Positions 51,511 to 60,382 of a stretch of 64,000 nucleotides of DNA are shown piece after piece. The position numbers and the translations under genes are program-made. Each line of letters opens with the position of its first letter. Within the stretch, counting starts at the first letter, position 1. The notes under the pieces were generated by a model that was not told the origin of the DNA, ran no database searches, and saw only the letters and a program-made list of their open reading frames with translations. The DNA is from Streptomyces sp. NBC_00691 (GTDB taxonomy: Bacteria > Actinomycetota > Actinomycetes > Streptomycetales > Streptomycetaceae): contig NZ_CP109007.1 of assembly GCF_036226665.1 (NCBI RefSeq), positions 558,001-622,000 of the forward strand, read 5' to 3'.

Positions 51511-52185
51511 GTGCTCAGCCGTCTCGCCGCCCGCGTCGTCCCGTTCTTCGGGCGACTCACCGTCACCGCCGATCCCGGGGCGCGCCTCGAACCCGGCAGC
51601 ATCCTGGTCGTGAACCACACCTCGACGGCCGATCCGGCACTCGTCCTCGCCGCGCTCCGCGAGCGGCTCTCCGTCGAGCCGGTCCTGCTCGCCACCGCGG
51701 GCCTGTGGCGGATCCCGCTGCTCGGCCGGGCGCTGACCCGCGAGGGCCATGTGCCCGTCCACCGCGGCTCGGCCCACGCCGCCGCCGCCCTCGACCACGC
51801 GGCGGTGGCGCTCGCCTCGGGGCGGCACGTGATGCTGTACGCGGAGGGCCGGATCCCGACGCGGCCGGACTCCGCCGAGAACCCCCCGGAGGCGTTCCGC
51901 ACGGGGCTCGCGCGGCTGGCCGGGGCCACCGGGCGCCCGGTCGTGCCGATCGGTCAGGCGGGGGCCCGCCGGATCACGTCGGGCGGGCGCGTGAAGCAGA
52001 TCGCCGGAGTGCTCACCGCGCCGGTACGGAGGCCGTGTCTGCACGTCCACATCGGAGCGCCGCTGCGGCTGCCGGCCGATGTGACCGCCGCGACGGAGCT
52101 GGCCCACGGGGCGGTCACGGCGGCGTGGCGGACGGCCGCCGGGGCGCTCGGCGAATCCGCGGCGACGGTGGACCGGCGGCACTGA
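51511..52185 (+). CDS. Lysophospholipid / 1-acylglycerol-3-phosphate acyltransferase
   Basis: A 224-residue PlsC-type acyltransferase. The catalytic HxxxxD reads VVNHTSTAD, and the substrate block VMLYAEGRIPTRPD holds the EGR motif, followed by PVVPIGQAGARRI. It transfers an acyl chain in phospholipid synthesis or to a polyketide-like acceptor. The GTG start follows CCAGGGGGCC. Length is normal for the family. It is 150 bases from the cupin gene. Confidence 0.85.
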   Translation: MLSRLAARVVPFFGRLTVTADPGARLEPGSILVVNHTSTADPALVLAALRERLSVEPVLLATAGLWRIPLLGRALTREGHVPVHRGSAHAAAALDHAAVALASGRHVMLYAEGRIPTRPDSAENPPEAFRTGLARLAGATGRPVVPIGQAGARRITSGGRVKQIAGVLTAPVRRPCLHVHIGAPLRLPADVTAATELAHGAVTAAWRTAAGALGESAATVDRRH

Positions 52186-52336
52186 GCGGAGGCGTGGGGG
52201 CTCGGCGGGAGGACGGCCGTTCACCTCCGGATCACCTGAGAGAGGCTCCGAGGACTCCCGTTGTTACCGAAGAGCGCTCTACCATGCGGATGTTGTGCGT
52301 GAGCACGTGCAACGGGCGTCAGGGGGAGGCGCGATC

Positions 52337-53083
52337 ATGGTACGACCCGTACGACAGGTACGAGCGCAGGACCGGATACCGGACGACATGCCGGGCGGGG
52401 TCCCGCGCGATCTGCCCGGTGGGGTGGAGCTGTACCACCTGCGGCCCGACGGCGGCATCCTGCTCGCCGACCGGGAGGGCAGCCGGGAGCTCGGGCCCGA
52501 GCGGGAGTTCCTTCGCTTCATCGACGACGGGCAGTTCGCCCACTATCTGGTCGGGGACGCGGCGACCTCGCCCGAGCGGCCGTCGAACGCCACCGTCAAG
52601 CTGGGCGTCGTGGGCCCGCGCAGCGCCTTCACCCCGCACGCGCACGGCGGCGAGCACTTCGTCCTCAGCCTCGGCCACGCGGCCTGCGGGCTGTACGACG
52701 AGGCCCGCGGGCGCGTCACCGACGTCCCGCTCGCGCCGGGCACGCTGATCCGGATCCCGGAGATGATGCCGCACTCCTTCGCCAACCGCGGCGGCACCCC
52801 GCTGACCATCCTCGCCGCGAACACGGGGTACGGCATCGACCACGAGGACTACGCGATCACCGCGGCCGAGGCGGAGCGGCGGGCCGACTCCCCCGGCGGC
52901 TCCCTCGCCGGCGGCCGGACCGCGCTGGCCGCCGAGGCCGTCACCGACTACCGGGCCCTGGCCGCCGAACTCCGCGACATCGAGCGTGCCCAGCGGGTCC
53001 ACGGCCTCGCCGCCACCACGGTCCGCGAGCGGCTCGCCGCCCGGCTGCGCCGTGTGGCGGCCGCACTGGAGGTGCCCAGGTGA
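52337..53083 (+). CDS. Cupin-domain protein, first gene of the paralogue-trio cluster
   Basis: A 248-residue protein with a cupin barrel in the middle: FTPHAHGGEHFVLSLGHAA supplies His/Glu metal ligands, and PEMMPHSFANRGGTPLTIL closes the second motif. A C-terminal helical section (ELRDIERAQRVHGLAATTVR) follows. The ATG has AGGGGGAGG seven bases before it. Its stop overlaps the GTG of the next gene by four bases (GTGA), which binds it to the trio. Cupins can be dioxygenases, isomerases or sensors; none is decided here. Confidence 0.8.
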   Translation: MVRPVRQVRAQDRIPDDMPGGVPRDLPGGVELYHLRPDGGILLADREGSRELGPEREFLRFIDDGQFAHYLVGDAATSPERPSNATVKLGVVGPRSAFTPHAHGGEHFVLSLGHAACGLYDEARGRVTDVPLAPGTLIRIPEMMPHSFANRGGTPLTILAANTGYGIDHEDYAITAAEAERRADSPGGSLAGGRTALAAEAVTDYRALAAELRDIERAQRVHGLAATTVRERLAARLRRVAAALEVPR

Positions 53084-54138
53084 TCTGTCCGCACTGCGAA
53101 CGCAACCTGCTCCGCAAGGAGCGCACCGGCAACCGCTGCACCCACTGCCGGCGCTCCTACGCGCTGGACCCCAAGACCAACCCGCTCCGTCTCAACGACC
53201 TCCGGGTGCGCCGGATCGCCACCGTCCTCACCGACGGCGGCCGGATCGCGATCGTCCCCGACCAGCTCTGGTACGCCCTCTCCCGCAAGCGGCTCCGGGA
53301 CACGGAGTTCGGGCAGGGCTGCGCGGGCGCGGCGTTCGTGGTGGCCGGCTTCGTCACGGTCATCGCCCTCTTCGCCGAGGTTCCGGTCCTGCTGATCGGC
53401 TCCGCCGCCCTGCTGCTCATCGGCCTGGGCATCAGCGCGGCCCGGGCCATGGGCGCCGGCAGGGGCATCCCGCCGGTCGTCCGGGAGTCCTTCCCGACTC
53501 AGATCCTCTCCCCGTGGCGGTCGGTGTACGGGGTGCTCCCGCCCGGTGTGCTCGACCTCGCGGGATCCACCGGCGGGGCCGCGGACCCGGCCGGTGCGGC
53601 CGGCACGACCGGGGTGCTGATCTGTCCCGACCGCGCCGTCGTCGCGTTCCTCGTCGCCGACGGGCTGCCCGCCCGCCACGGCCTCGCGGTGGTCCGGAGC
53701 GCCGTGGAGGCCGCGGCCGTCCCGTCGAAGTGGCCGGTGCTCGTGCTCCACGACTCCGACGCGGAGGGCGAACTCCTCGTACGAGGTGTCCGGGCGGCCC
53801 TGCCTGGCCGGACCGTCATCGACGTGGGACCGCCCCTGCGCACCGTACGGGCCCTGCCGCAGGCCGTTCCGTACCGGGACCCGCGGCGGAAGCCGAGCCC
53901 CGCGGACATGCGGCTTCTCGCGGCGCCGGGCACGTACACCCCCGAGGAGCTCAAGTGGCTCGGGCAGGGCTGGCGGTTCCCGCTCGTCGGGCTGCCGCCG
54001 GCCCGGCTGCTCGCGGTCGTCGACCGGGTCGCCGGGCAGGTGTCGCGCAGGGCCGACCCGGACCGGCGGCGCGCCGCGGACCTGGGGTTCCTCACCTGGC
54101 CCGAGCCGGCCGGACCCGACCCGGCGGGTGGTCCGTGA
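53080..54138 (+). CDS. Zinc-ribbon membrane protein with TOPRIM-like motif, paralogue A
   Basis: A 352-residue protein I cannot assign to a known family. The N-terminus is a Cys4 zinc ribbon (CPHC at 3-6, CTHC at 20-23) followed by LRLNDLRVRRIATVLTDGGR. Two helices at ~82-121 make it a membrane protein. The C-terminal domain shows VLICPDRAVVAFLVADGLP, VLVLHDSDAEGELLVRGV (Asp225, Asp227, Gly230) and ends ADLGFLTWPEPA. The DSDAEG segment resembles a TOPRIM acidic motif, but the usual first Glu is not seen. GTG overlaps the cupin stop, and its own stop overlaps paralogue B. Confidence 0.75.
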   Translation: MICPHCERNLLRKERTGNRCTHCRRSYALDPKTNPLRLNDLRVRRIATVLTDGGRIAIVPDQLWYALSRKRLRDTEFGQGCAGAAFVVAGFVTVIALFAEVPVLLIGSAALLLIGLGISAARAMGAGRGIPPVVRESFPTQILSPWRSVYGVLPPGVLDLAGSTGGAADPAGAAGTTGVLICPDRAVVAFLVADGLPARHGLAVVRSAVEAAAVPSKWPVLVLHDSDAEGELLVRGVRAALPGRTVIDVGPPLRTVRALPQAVPYRDPRRKPSPADMRLLAAPGTYTPEELKWLGQGWRFPLVGLPPARLLAVVDRVAGQVSRRADPDRRRAADLGFLTWPEPAGPDPAGGP

Positions 54139-55238
54139 TCTGCCCGCACTGCGCCGCCCAGCTGGCGGCCAGGGAACGGACCGGACAGACGTGCTCACGG
54201 TGCGAGCGCAGGTTCGCCCTCGACCCGAAAATCCACGGCCGGGGCATGCACGACCTGCGGATCCGGCGGGTCGCCGAGCGCGCCACCGACGGCGGACGCC
54301 TCAAGGTGACCCTCACCCAGCTCTGGTACCTCTCCCGGGTCTCCACCTACGTCTGGGACGCGAAGCCCGCGCGCGGGATCCGGCCCGGTGTCCGGTGGCT
54401 GGTCGCCGTGCCCCTCGCCGTCCTCCTCCTCGTCGTCGGCGACCTCGTCCACGGCGCGGCGGGCGCGATCGGTGTCACCGCGGCCGTCGCCGTCGTCATC
54501 GTGGCGTCGTCCCTGCGGTACCGGCCCGCGAGCAGGGCGTGGTGGAGCATCACCCCCTCGGAGTCGGCGTTCCGACAGGCGATGACCGGTTCCTGGCGAA
54601 CCGTGTACACGCGGCTGCCGCCGGGGGTGGTGAACGACGACCCGCGCACTCCCGCACCCCGTGAGTCCGTGACCGGCCGCCGCGACACGGTCATCCTCTG
54701 CACCGACCACGCGGTCGCCGTGTTCCTCCGGGCCAACGCCCTCCCCGAGAAGCTGGCCGCACGGCTCGTCGAGGCCGAACCGGGCGCCGCGGACGAGGCG
54801 TTGGCGGACGTCCCCGCCGGACTCCCGGTGGTGGTGCTCCACGACGCGAGCACCCTGGGGGCGCTGCTCGCCCCGCTGCTGCGCCTCGCTCATCCCGGCA
54901 GGGTCGTGGTGGACGCCGGACTCCCGGTCTCCGCGGTGCGGACCCGCCGGGGTGCCGTCCACCGGGTCTCGACCACGTCCACCGTCGACGCGGCGGAGCT
55001 CAGGTCCGTCGCGGGCCTGACCGAGGAGGAGGCCGCCTGGCTGGCCGGGGGCCGCTGGAGCCCGCTCGCCGCCGTTCCGCCGGCCCTCCTGGAATCGGCC
55101 GTCACGGCGGCCGTGGAACGGGCCAGGTCCGCCCGCCCCGCCGCACTCCGCTCCACCGACGGTTTCCTGACCTGGCCGGCCGCGACGCCGGCACGGGCCG
55201 ACGGCCCGTCCCGTACGAAAGGCGCCACGGCCGGATGA
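54135..55238 (+). CDS. Zinc-ribbon membrane protein, paralogue B
   Basis: A 367-residue sister of the preceding protein. The zinc ribbon has identical spacing (CPHC 3-6, CSRC 20-23), two helices follow at ~97-130, and the same C-terminal landmarks occur: VILCTDHAVAVFLRANALPE, VVVLHDASTLGALLAPLL, EEEAAWLAGGRWSPLAAVPP and DGFLTWPAATP. In this copy the motif DSDAEG has become DASTLG, so the putative acidic residues are partly lost. It is GTGA-coupled to paralogue A and ATGA-coupled to C. A duplicated functional pair, perhaps a heteromer, is the natural inference. Confidence 0.75.
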   Translation: MICPHCAAQLAARERTGQTCSRCERRFALDPKIHGRGMHDLRIRRVAERATDGGRLKVTLTQLWYLSRVSTYVWDAKPARGIRPGVRWLVAVPLAVLLLVVGDLVHGAAGAIGVTAAVAVVIVASSLRYRPASRAWWSITPSESAFRQAMTGSWRTVYTRLPPGVVNDDPRTPAPRESVTGRRDTVILCTDHAVAVFLRANALPEKLAARLVEAEPGAADEALADVPAGLPVVVLHDASTLGALLAPLLRLAHPGRVVVDAGLPVSAVRTRRGAVHRVSTTSTVDAAELRSVAGLTEEEAAWLAGGRWSPLAAVPPALLESAVTAAVERARSARPAALRSTDGFLTWPAATPARADGPSRTKGATAG

Positions 55239-56221
55239 GCCAGCGACACCTCCCGACCCCGCGCACCGGGACCGGACAGCCCGCCACGACGGGCCCGGAC
55301 GCCGCCGCCGGCCAGGCCGCCCGCGCCGGTGGCCGCCCCGTCCCGGGGTTCGCCGTCCGGACGACGGTCGGGGTCGCCGACCGGGCGATCACCGCGGCGG
55401 CGGCCCGCGCCGGAGCGCCCGGCGGGCTGCGCTTCACTGAGCGCCAGCTCTACTACGAGACCTGCCGCGTCCTGAGTCCCGGCTCGACGTTCCTGCGGGG
55501 CCGGGTCCCGGGCACCCCTGCCCCGGTCCTGCGTCTTCCCGTGTTCACCCGCGCCCTGGAGGCGCGGGGCCGGGAGACCGTACCGGGACTCCTCCCGCCG
55601 CTGGCCGCCCCGGACGAGCGGAGGAGGCCGTCCGGGCGGACGGGATCCTCCGAGCGGTCCGAGCCCGACCTGTACGACTACGGGCTGCCCCGGCTGCTCA
55701 TGTGCCAGGACCCTTCGATCGCCGGGATGCTGCTCGCCAACCACGTCCATCTGGAGGCGGCCTGCCCGGTGTTCGCCGCCACGGACGCCCTGCCCCTCGA
55801 CCCGCGCCTGACCGCCGCCCTGCTGCGGGCCGACGGCGCCACCGTGTACGTCCTGCACGACGCGAGCCCGGCCGGGCTCGCGTTCCCGGCGCTGGTACGG
55901 GCCGGTCTGGGGCCGCTGCCCGGGGTCCGCGTGGTGTCCCTCGGGCTGGCACCCCGGCACGCGGCCGCCCTGCGGCTCCCCACGGGCCGGGGCCCCGTGC
56001 CCGGTCCCGCCGGCCTCGCCGCCCTGCCCGCCGCCCTGCGGCCGCGGGAGGCCGACTGGCTTGCGGAGGGCCGGTTCGCCGAGGTCTCGGCCGTACCACC
56101 GGACCGGCTGGTGCGCACGGTACTGCGCCTGACGCGGGGGCCTCGACCGCCCCGCGACTCCCTCTGGAGCGGCCTGCGCGGACTGCGCGGATCCGGCTTC
56201 ATGACCTGGCCCGCCGCGTGA
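55235..56221 (+). CDS. Soluble paralogue C of the trio, no zinc ribbon
   Basis: A 328-residue protein. It lacks the zinc ribbon and membrane helices but keeps the C-terminal pattern: RLLMCQDPSIAGMLLANHV, VYVLHDASPAGLAFPALV, RPREADWLAEGRFAEVSAVP and GSGFMTWPAA. Near residue 68 is FTERQLYYETCRVL, similar in shape to the winged-helix Tyr segment of topoisomerase-VI A/Spo11, but a single resemblance is weak evidence. It ends the overlapping block. Function unknown. Confidence 0.75.
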   Translation: MSQRHLPTPRTGTGQPATTGPDAAAGQAARAGGRPVPGFAVRTTVGVADRAITAAAARAGAPGGLRFTERQLYYETCRVLSPGSTFLRGRVPGTPAPVLRLPVFTRALEARGRETVPGLLPPLAAPDERRRPSGRTGSSERSEPDLYDYGLPRLLMCQDPSIAGMLLANHVHLEAACPVFAATDALPLDPRLTAALLRADGATVYVLHDASPAGLAFPALVRAGLGPLPGVRVVSLGLAPRHAAALRLPTGRGPVPGPAGLAALPAALRPREADWLAEGRFAEVSAVPPDRLVRTVLRLTRGPRPPRDSLWSGLRGLRGSGFMTWPAA

Positions 56222-56264
56222 CCCGTCCCGGCGCTCCCTCCCACCGACCCGAGGTACGCACACC

Positions 56265-56840
56265 ATGAACCGTCCCGAAGAGATCGGCTACGCGGACGAA
56301 CTGCTCGCCGACGGCACCGTCCACCGCCGCTACGAGAACGGTCTGGAGGAGTGGCGCCGTCGCGCCTCCGGTCACCCTCACCTCGTGCACTGGCACGACA
56401 ATCGCGGCGCCTCCGGCACCGACGAGCTGCTCGGCGACCGGATCATCAAGCGCAGCCTCGCCGACGGCACCGTCACCTACGCCCGGGACATCGGCTACGG
56501 CCGCACCCTGTGGGCTCGCGGCGAGAAGGTCCTGGTCAACCGGAGTTCCTTCGGGGGCCGGATGGGCGTCCTGCTCGCGGGCCTCGGGGTGGCGGCCCTC
56601 GCCGTCACCGCCGCCCAGCTGCCCCCGCTGAGCATGTCCCCCGAGCAGGAGGAGGCATTGCGGCAGCAGCAGGCGCAGCAGTCCGGCGGGGGCGGAGGAG
56701 GCGGCGACAGCGGTGGCTCGGCCGCCGACGACGCTGCGGACGGTACCGACGGGTCCGGGGACAGCTCCGGCGACGGGAACGACTGGGACGCGGACTGGGA
56801 CGGCGACGCGGACGCCTGGAACGACGACGACTTCGGCTGA
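56265..56840 (+). CDS. Single-pass membrane protein with acidic C-terminal tail
   Basis: A 191-residue protein of three parts. Residues 1-95 are polar with repeated ELLADGTVHRRYENG and IKRSLADGTVTYARD units. One helix (GVLLAGLGVAALAVTAAQL) spans ~101-119. The tail from ~139 is Gly/Ser then almost wholly Asp/Gly/Trp/Asn (WDADWDGDADAWNDDDFG). An acidic tail of this type could bind metal or a basic partner. It starts 44 bases after paralogue C and is in line with the ligase gene. Unknown family. Confidence 0.7.
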   Translation: MNRPEEIGYADELLADGTVHRRYENGLEEWRRRASGHPHLVHWHDNRGASGTDELLGDRIIKRSLADGTVTYARDIGYGRTLWARGEKVLVNRSSFGGRMGVLLAGLGVAALAVTAAQLPPLSMSPEQEEALRQQQAQQSGGGGGGGDSGGSAADDAADGTDGSGDSSGDGNDWDADWDGDADAWNDDDFG

Positions 56841-57005
56841 TCCGCCCCTCACGCCGACAGTGCCCGGCACGCCCGGCGCCGCCCTCGCCACGGCACCACA
56901 GGCACCACCAGCACCATGGGCACCATCCGTACCACCGGCACCGCGGGCACCATCCGCCCGACCGCACGACCGCACGACCAGCGACACCAGGAGAAGGAGC
57001 AGTTC

Positions 57006-58781
57006 GTGGCACGTCTGTGCGCCTGTCTGGCCGCCACCACAGGGCAGGCCCGCGCCCACCTCGACGCGATGCGCGCGCTCGGTCCGGGCCATGTCCCGGC
57101 CGAGGTCCCCGGCGCCGAGCTGGCTCTGCTCCCCGGTGAACACGGCCGTGCCGAGGGCCCGTTCACCGCGCACGGGCGGACGGCCGTCGGAGAGGTCACC
57201 CTGCACAACCGCCCGGTGCTCCTCGCCGCCCTCGCGGAGCGGGCCGCTCCGGTGCCGCCCGGCTGCCCGGACGGCGAGCTGCTGCTGCGCTGCTGGGCAC
57301 TGCTCGGGGACGCGGGGATCGCCCTGGCCGAGGGTATGTTCGTGCTGGCCGTGCTCGACGGCCCCGACCTGGTCCTCATCCGTGACCACGTCGGCGCCCG
57401 CACCCTGTTCTACGCGCGGGCCGACGGTGCCTGGGCGGCCTCCACCTCGCTGCGCGCGCTGCGCCGCTGGCCCGCGCTCGGTACCTCGATGAACCTGTCC
57501 GCGGTCCGTTCCTTCCTCACCTTCGCCTATCTGCCCGGTGAGGAGACCCTGCTGACCGGGGTACGGGAGGTGCTGCCCGGCCGGGTACTGCGGCTGCACC
57601 GGGACGGGACGTCCACCGAGTCCGTCCACTGGGAGCCCCGTGAGCGGATCGAGGACCCGCCACCGGTGGACCCGGGCGCCCATGTCCTCGCACTGCGGGG
57701 TCTCTTGGAGCGGGCCACGGCGAGCCGTCTGCCCGTCGCCGAGCCGGCCGCCGTGCTCCTCTCCGGCGGGATCGACAGCTCCCTGGTCACCGCCCTCGCG
57801 GCGAAGCTGCACAGCCACCCGGTGCACACCTACTCGATCAGCTTCGGCGACGACCTGCCGAACGAGCTGGGCTACTCCGGTCTGGTCGCCGCGCACTGCC
57901 GCACCCGCCACCGGGTCCTCGACGTGTCGGGCGCTGCCGTGGCCGCCCGCCTCGCCGAGGCGGCCGCGCTGCTCGACAGCCCCGTCGGCGATCCGCTGAC
58001 CGTGCCGAACCTGATGCTCGCCGAGGCCGTGGCCGCCGACGGCGCCTCCGTCGTCCTCAACGGCGAGGGCGGGGACCCCGTCTTCGGCGGGCCGAAGAAC
58101 CTGCCCATGCTGGTCCAGGAGATGCACCGGACCCCCGGCGCGCCCTGGGACGAGGACCGGGCGACCGCGTACCTCCGCTCGTACCGCAAGTGCTGGACGG
58201 ACCTGCCGGACCTGCTGACGTCGGCGGCGCTCGACGCCCTGCGGGACGCCCCGCCCCTGGAGCGGCACGTGGCGCCCTATCTGACGGCCGAGGGCGGCAG
58301 CCCGTACCGGATGGAGCACCTCCTCAACCAGTTGCTCCACTGCAACCTGCGGACCAAGGGCGCCCACCACATCCTCACCAAGGTGGAGCGGCTGACGTCC
58401 TCGCAGGGGGTGGAGGGCCGCTCCCCGCTCTTCGACCGGTCGGTCGTCGACCATGCCTTCGCGACCCCTCCGTCCTTCAAGCTCCGCGGTACGGCGGAGA
58501 AGTGGATCCTCAAGGAGGCGGTACGGGACCTGCTCCCGGACACGGTGGTCGACCGGCCCAAGAGCGGGATGCGGGTGCCGGTCCAGCAGTGGCTGACGGG
58601 CCCGCTCCGGGACCTCGGCCAGGACCTCCTCCTCGGGCCCACGTCTCTGGGACGCGGCCTGTTCCGGCCGGAGACGGTCCGGTCCTGGCTGCGGGGCGAG
58701 GGCGCTCTGCTGCCCCGGCAGGGCGGCAAGCTGTGGCTGGTGCTCACCCTGGAGCTCTGGCTGCGGTCGTACGACGTGTGA
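57006..58781 (+). CDS. Asparagine-synthetase-like ATP-dependent amide ligase without the N-terminal Cys nucleophile
   Basis: A 591-residue AsnB-superfamily enzyme. The PP-loop LLSGGIDSSLVTALAAKL (253-270) binds ATP, and LNGEGGDPVFGGPKN lies in the synthetase half. The N-terminal half keeps RDHVGARTLFYARAD but begins MARLCACL, so the Cys2 nucleophile that makes ammonia from glutamine is absent. That is how beta-lactam synthetases, carbapenam synthetase and lasso-peptide cyclases differ from true AsnB, and it suggests intramolecular or amine-dependent amide formation. GTG follows AAGGAG. It is followed after 34 bases by an aldehyde dehydrogenase. Substrate unknown. Confidence 0.87.
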   Translation: MARLCACLAATTGQARAHLDAMRALGPGHVPAEVPGAELALLPGEHGRAEGPFTAHGRTAVGEVTLHNRPVLLAALAERAAPVPPGCPDGELLLRCWALLGDAGIALAEGMFVLAVLDGPDLVLIRDHVGARTLFYARADGAWAASTSLRALRRWPALGTSMNLSAVRSFLTFAYLPGEETLLTGVREVLPGRVLRLHRDGTSTESVHWEPRERIEDPPPVDPGAHVLALRGLLERATASRLPVAEPAAVLLSGGIDSSLVTALAAKLHSHPVHTYSISFGDDLPNELGYSGLVAAHCRTRHRVLDVSGAAVAARLAEAAALLDSPVGDPLTVPNLMLAEAVAADGASVVLNGEGGDPVFGGPKNLPMLVQEMHRTPGAPWDEDRATAYLRSYRKCWTDLPDLLTSAALDALRDAPPLERHVAPYLTAEGGSPYRMEHLLNQLLHCNLRTKGAHHILTKVERLTSSQGVEGRSPLFDRSVVDHAFATPPSFKLRGTAEKWILKEAVRDLLPDTVVDRPKSGMRVPVQQWLTGPLRDLGQDLLLGPTSLGRGLFRPETVRSWLRGEGALLPRQGGKLWLVLTLELWLRSYDV

Positions 58782-58815
58782 ACGAGCACCACCCCGATCG
58801 ACGAGAGGCCCCCGC

Positions 58816-60195
58816 ATGACCCGCGACGCGACCGACTCCCCCGCCGTGACCGAACTGACCGACCCGCGTACCGGGGCGCCGCGGGGCACGGCCGTGCTGT
58901 CCCGGCTGCCCGAGGTCCTGGCCGCCGTGTCCGGCGCGCGTGCCGCCCTGCCCGCCTGGAGCGCCCTCACCCCCAGGGAGCGAGGCCGGCGCCTCGACCG
59001 GCTCGCAGGTCTCGTCGAGGAGCACGCGGCGGAGTACGCCGCCCGCGAGGGGGCCGGGACGGGCAAGCCGGAGGCGGAGACGGCGGGCGAGATCGAGCAG
59101 GTCGCGGACCTGTTCCGGTTCTACGCGACGGCGGCCAGGACCCGTACGGCACCGGCCGCGGGCCTGCTGGTGGCCGGGCACGAGAGCTGGGTGCGCTGGG
59201 AGCCCGTCGGCGTGGTGGGGGTGGTCGTTCCGTGGAACTATCCGCTGCTGATGGCGGCCTGGCGGTGCGCGCCCGCCCTGGCGGCCGGGAACACGGTGGT
59301 GGCGAAGCCGGCCGAGACGACTCCGGACAGCCTGGAGCTCCTCGCCCGGCACGCCGCGTCGGCACTGGGACCCGAGGTCCTCACGTACCTTCCCGGCGAC
59401 CGTGAGACGGGCCGGCTGCTCGTCGACTCGGCGGTCGACATGGTGGCGTTCACGGGCAGCGGCCGGGCCGGCGCGGAGGTGGCGGTCCGCGCGGGGACAC
59501 GGCGGGTCAGTCTGGAGCTGGGCGGCAACGCTCCGGCGATCGTCCTCCCGGACGCGCCCGCCGACACCTGGGAGTCGCTCGCCGACGCCGTCACGTACAA
59601 CGCGGGGCAGAGCTGCGCGGCTCCGGCGCGGGTCATCACCCTGCCGGAGAACTACGAGACGGCCGTCGCCGGGCTGACGGCGGCGATGGCCGGGCGGGTG
59701 GCCGGGCGGGACTTCGGCCCGCTCAACAACCCCGACCAGGCGGGGCGTTACGACCGGCTGGTCGCCGCGTCCGACGCCAAGCGGAACATCGTCGCGGACG
59801 TCGCCCCGGCGCCGGGCGAGGAGGCGGGGCACTGGCGGCCCGCACGGGTGCTCGCCGACCTCCCGGACGACGACCCGGCGGTCACCGAGGAGGTGTTCGG
59901 ACCGCTCCTCACCGTGCAGCGGGCCGACGGGGTGGAGGCGGCCCTCGCCCTGGCGAACAGCGTCCCGCAGGCCCTGGCCGCGAGCGTGTGGACCACGGAC
60001 CTGACGACCGGCCTGGAGCTGACGGCCGCTCTGGACGCCGGCGAGACCTGGGTCAACTGCCATCTCGTGCAGACGGCGGAACTCCCGCACGGCGGCCGCG
60101 GTGCCTCCGGTCACGGCACCGACCTGAGCACGCTGGCACTCCAGGAGTACCAGCGGCCGAAGACGGTCACGGTCCGCCTGGCACGACGGGGCTGA
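58816..60195 (+). CDS. NAD(P)-dependent aldehyde dehydrogenase
   Basis: A 459-residue ALDH. Landmarks are VVVPWNYPLLMAAWRCAPAL, VAFTGSGRAGAEVAVRAG, the Glu of RRVSLELGGNAPAIV and the catalytic Cys in YNAGQSCAAPARV. The C-terminal GHGTDLSTLALQEYQRPKTV resembles amino- or guanidino-aldehyde dehydrogenases, so a C4-C5 amine-derived aldehyde is one possible substrate. It ends the cluster that starts with the cupin. The aldehyde product would be turned into an acid, perhaps for the ligase upstream. Confidence 0.92.
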   Translation: MTRDATDSPAVTELTDPRTGAPRGTAVLSRLPEVLAAVSGARAALPAWSALTPRERGRRLDRLAGLVEEHAAEYAAREGAGTGKPEAETAGEIEQVADLFRFYATAARTRTAPAAGLLVAGHESWVRWEPVGVVGVVVPWNYPLLMAAWRCAPALAAGNTVVAKPAETTPDSLELLARHAASALGPEVLTYLPGDRETGRLLVDSAVDMVAFTGSGRAGAEVAVRAGTRRVSLELGGNAPAIVLPDAPADTWESLADAVTYNAGQSCAAPARVITLPENYETAVAGLTAAMAGRVAGRDFGPLNNPDQAGRYDRLVAASDAKRNIVADVAPAPGEEAGHWRPARVLADLPDDDPAVTEEVFGPLLTVQRADGVEAALALANSVPQALAASVWTTDLTTGLELTAALDAGETWVNCHLVQTAELPHGGRGASGHGTDLSTLALQEYQRPKTVTVRLARRG

Positions 60196-60382
60196 GACCG
60201 GGGCCCCAGGGGCGAGCCGGGCGCGGCAGGGCTCGTGGGGGGGGCGACCGGAGGCGGGATCGGGCGCGGGGCCGATCCCGGGAGGCCGTGCCCGGGCGGT
60301 CCCGGCCCGCGCGGGGTCGGGCCGGGGGTCTCCCGCCGGTCGTGGGACCGGCCGGACGAGGGTGTCGGCGAGGATGACGACG

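Noticed and set aside
57006..60195. Lasso-peptide cluster
   Set aside because: The AsnB-like ligase resembles a lasso cyclase in lacking Cys2, but there is no B-type protease, RRE protein or short precursor peptide nearby.
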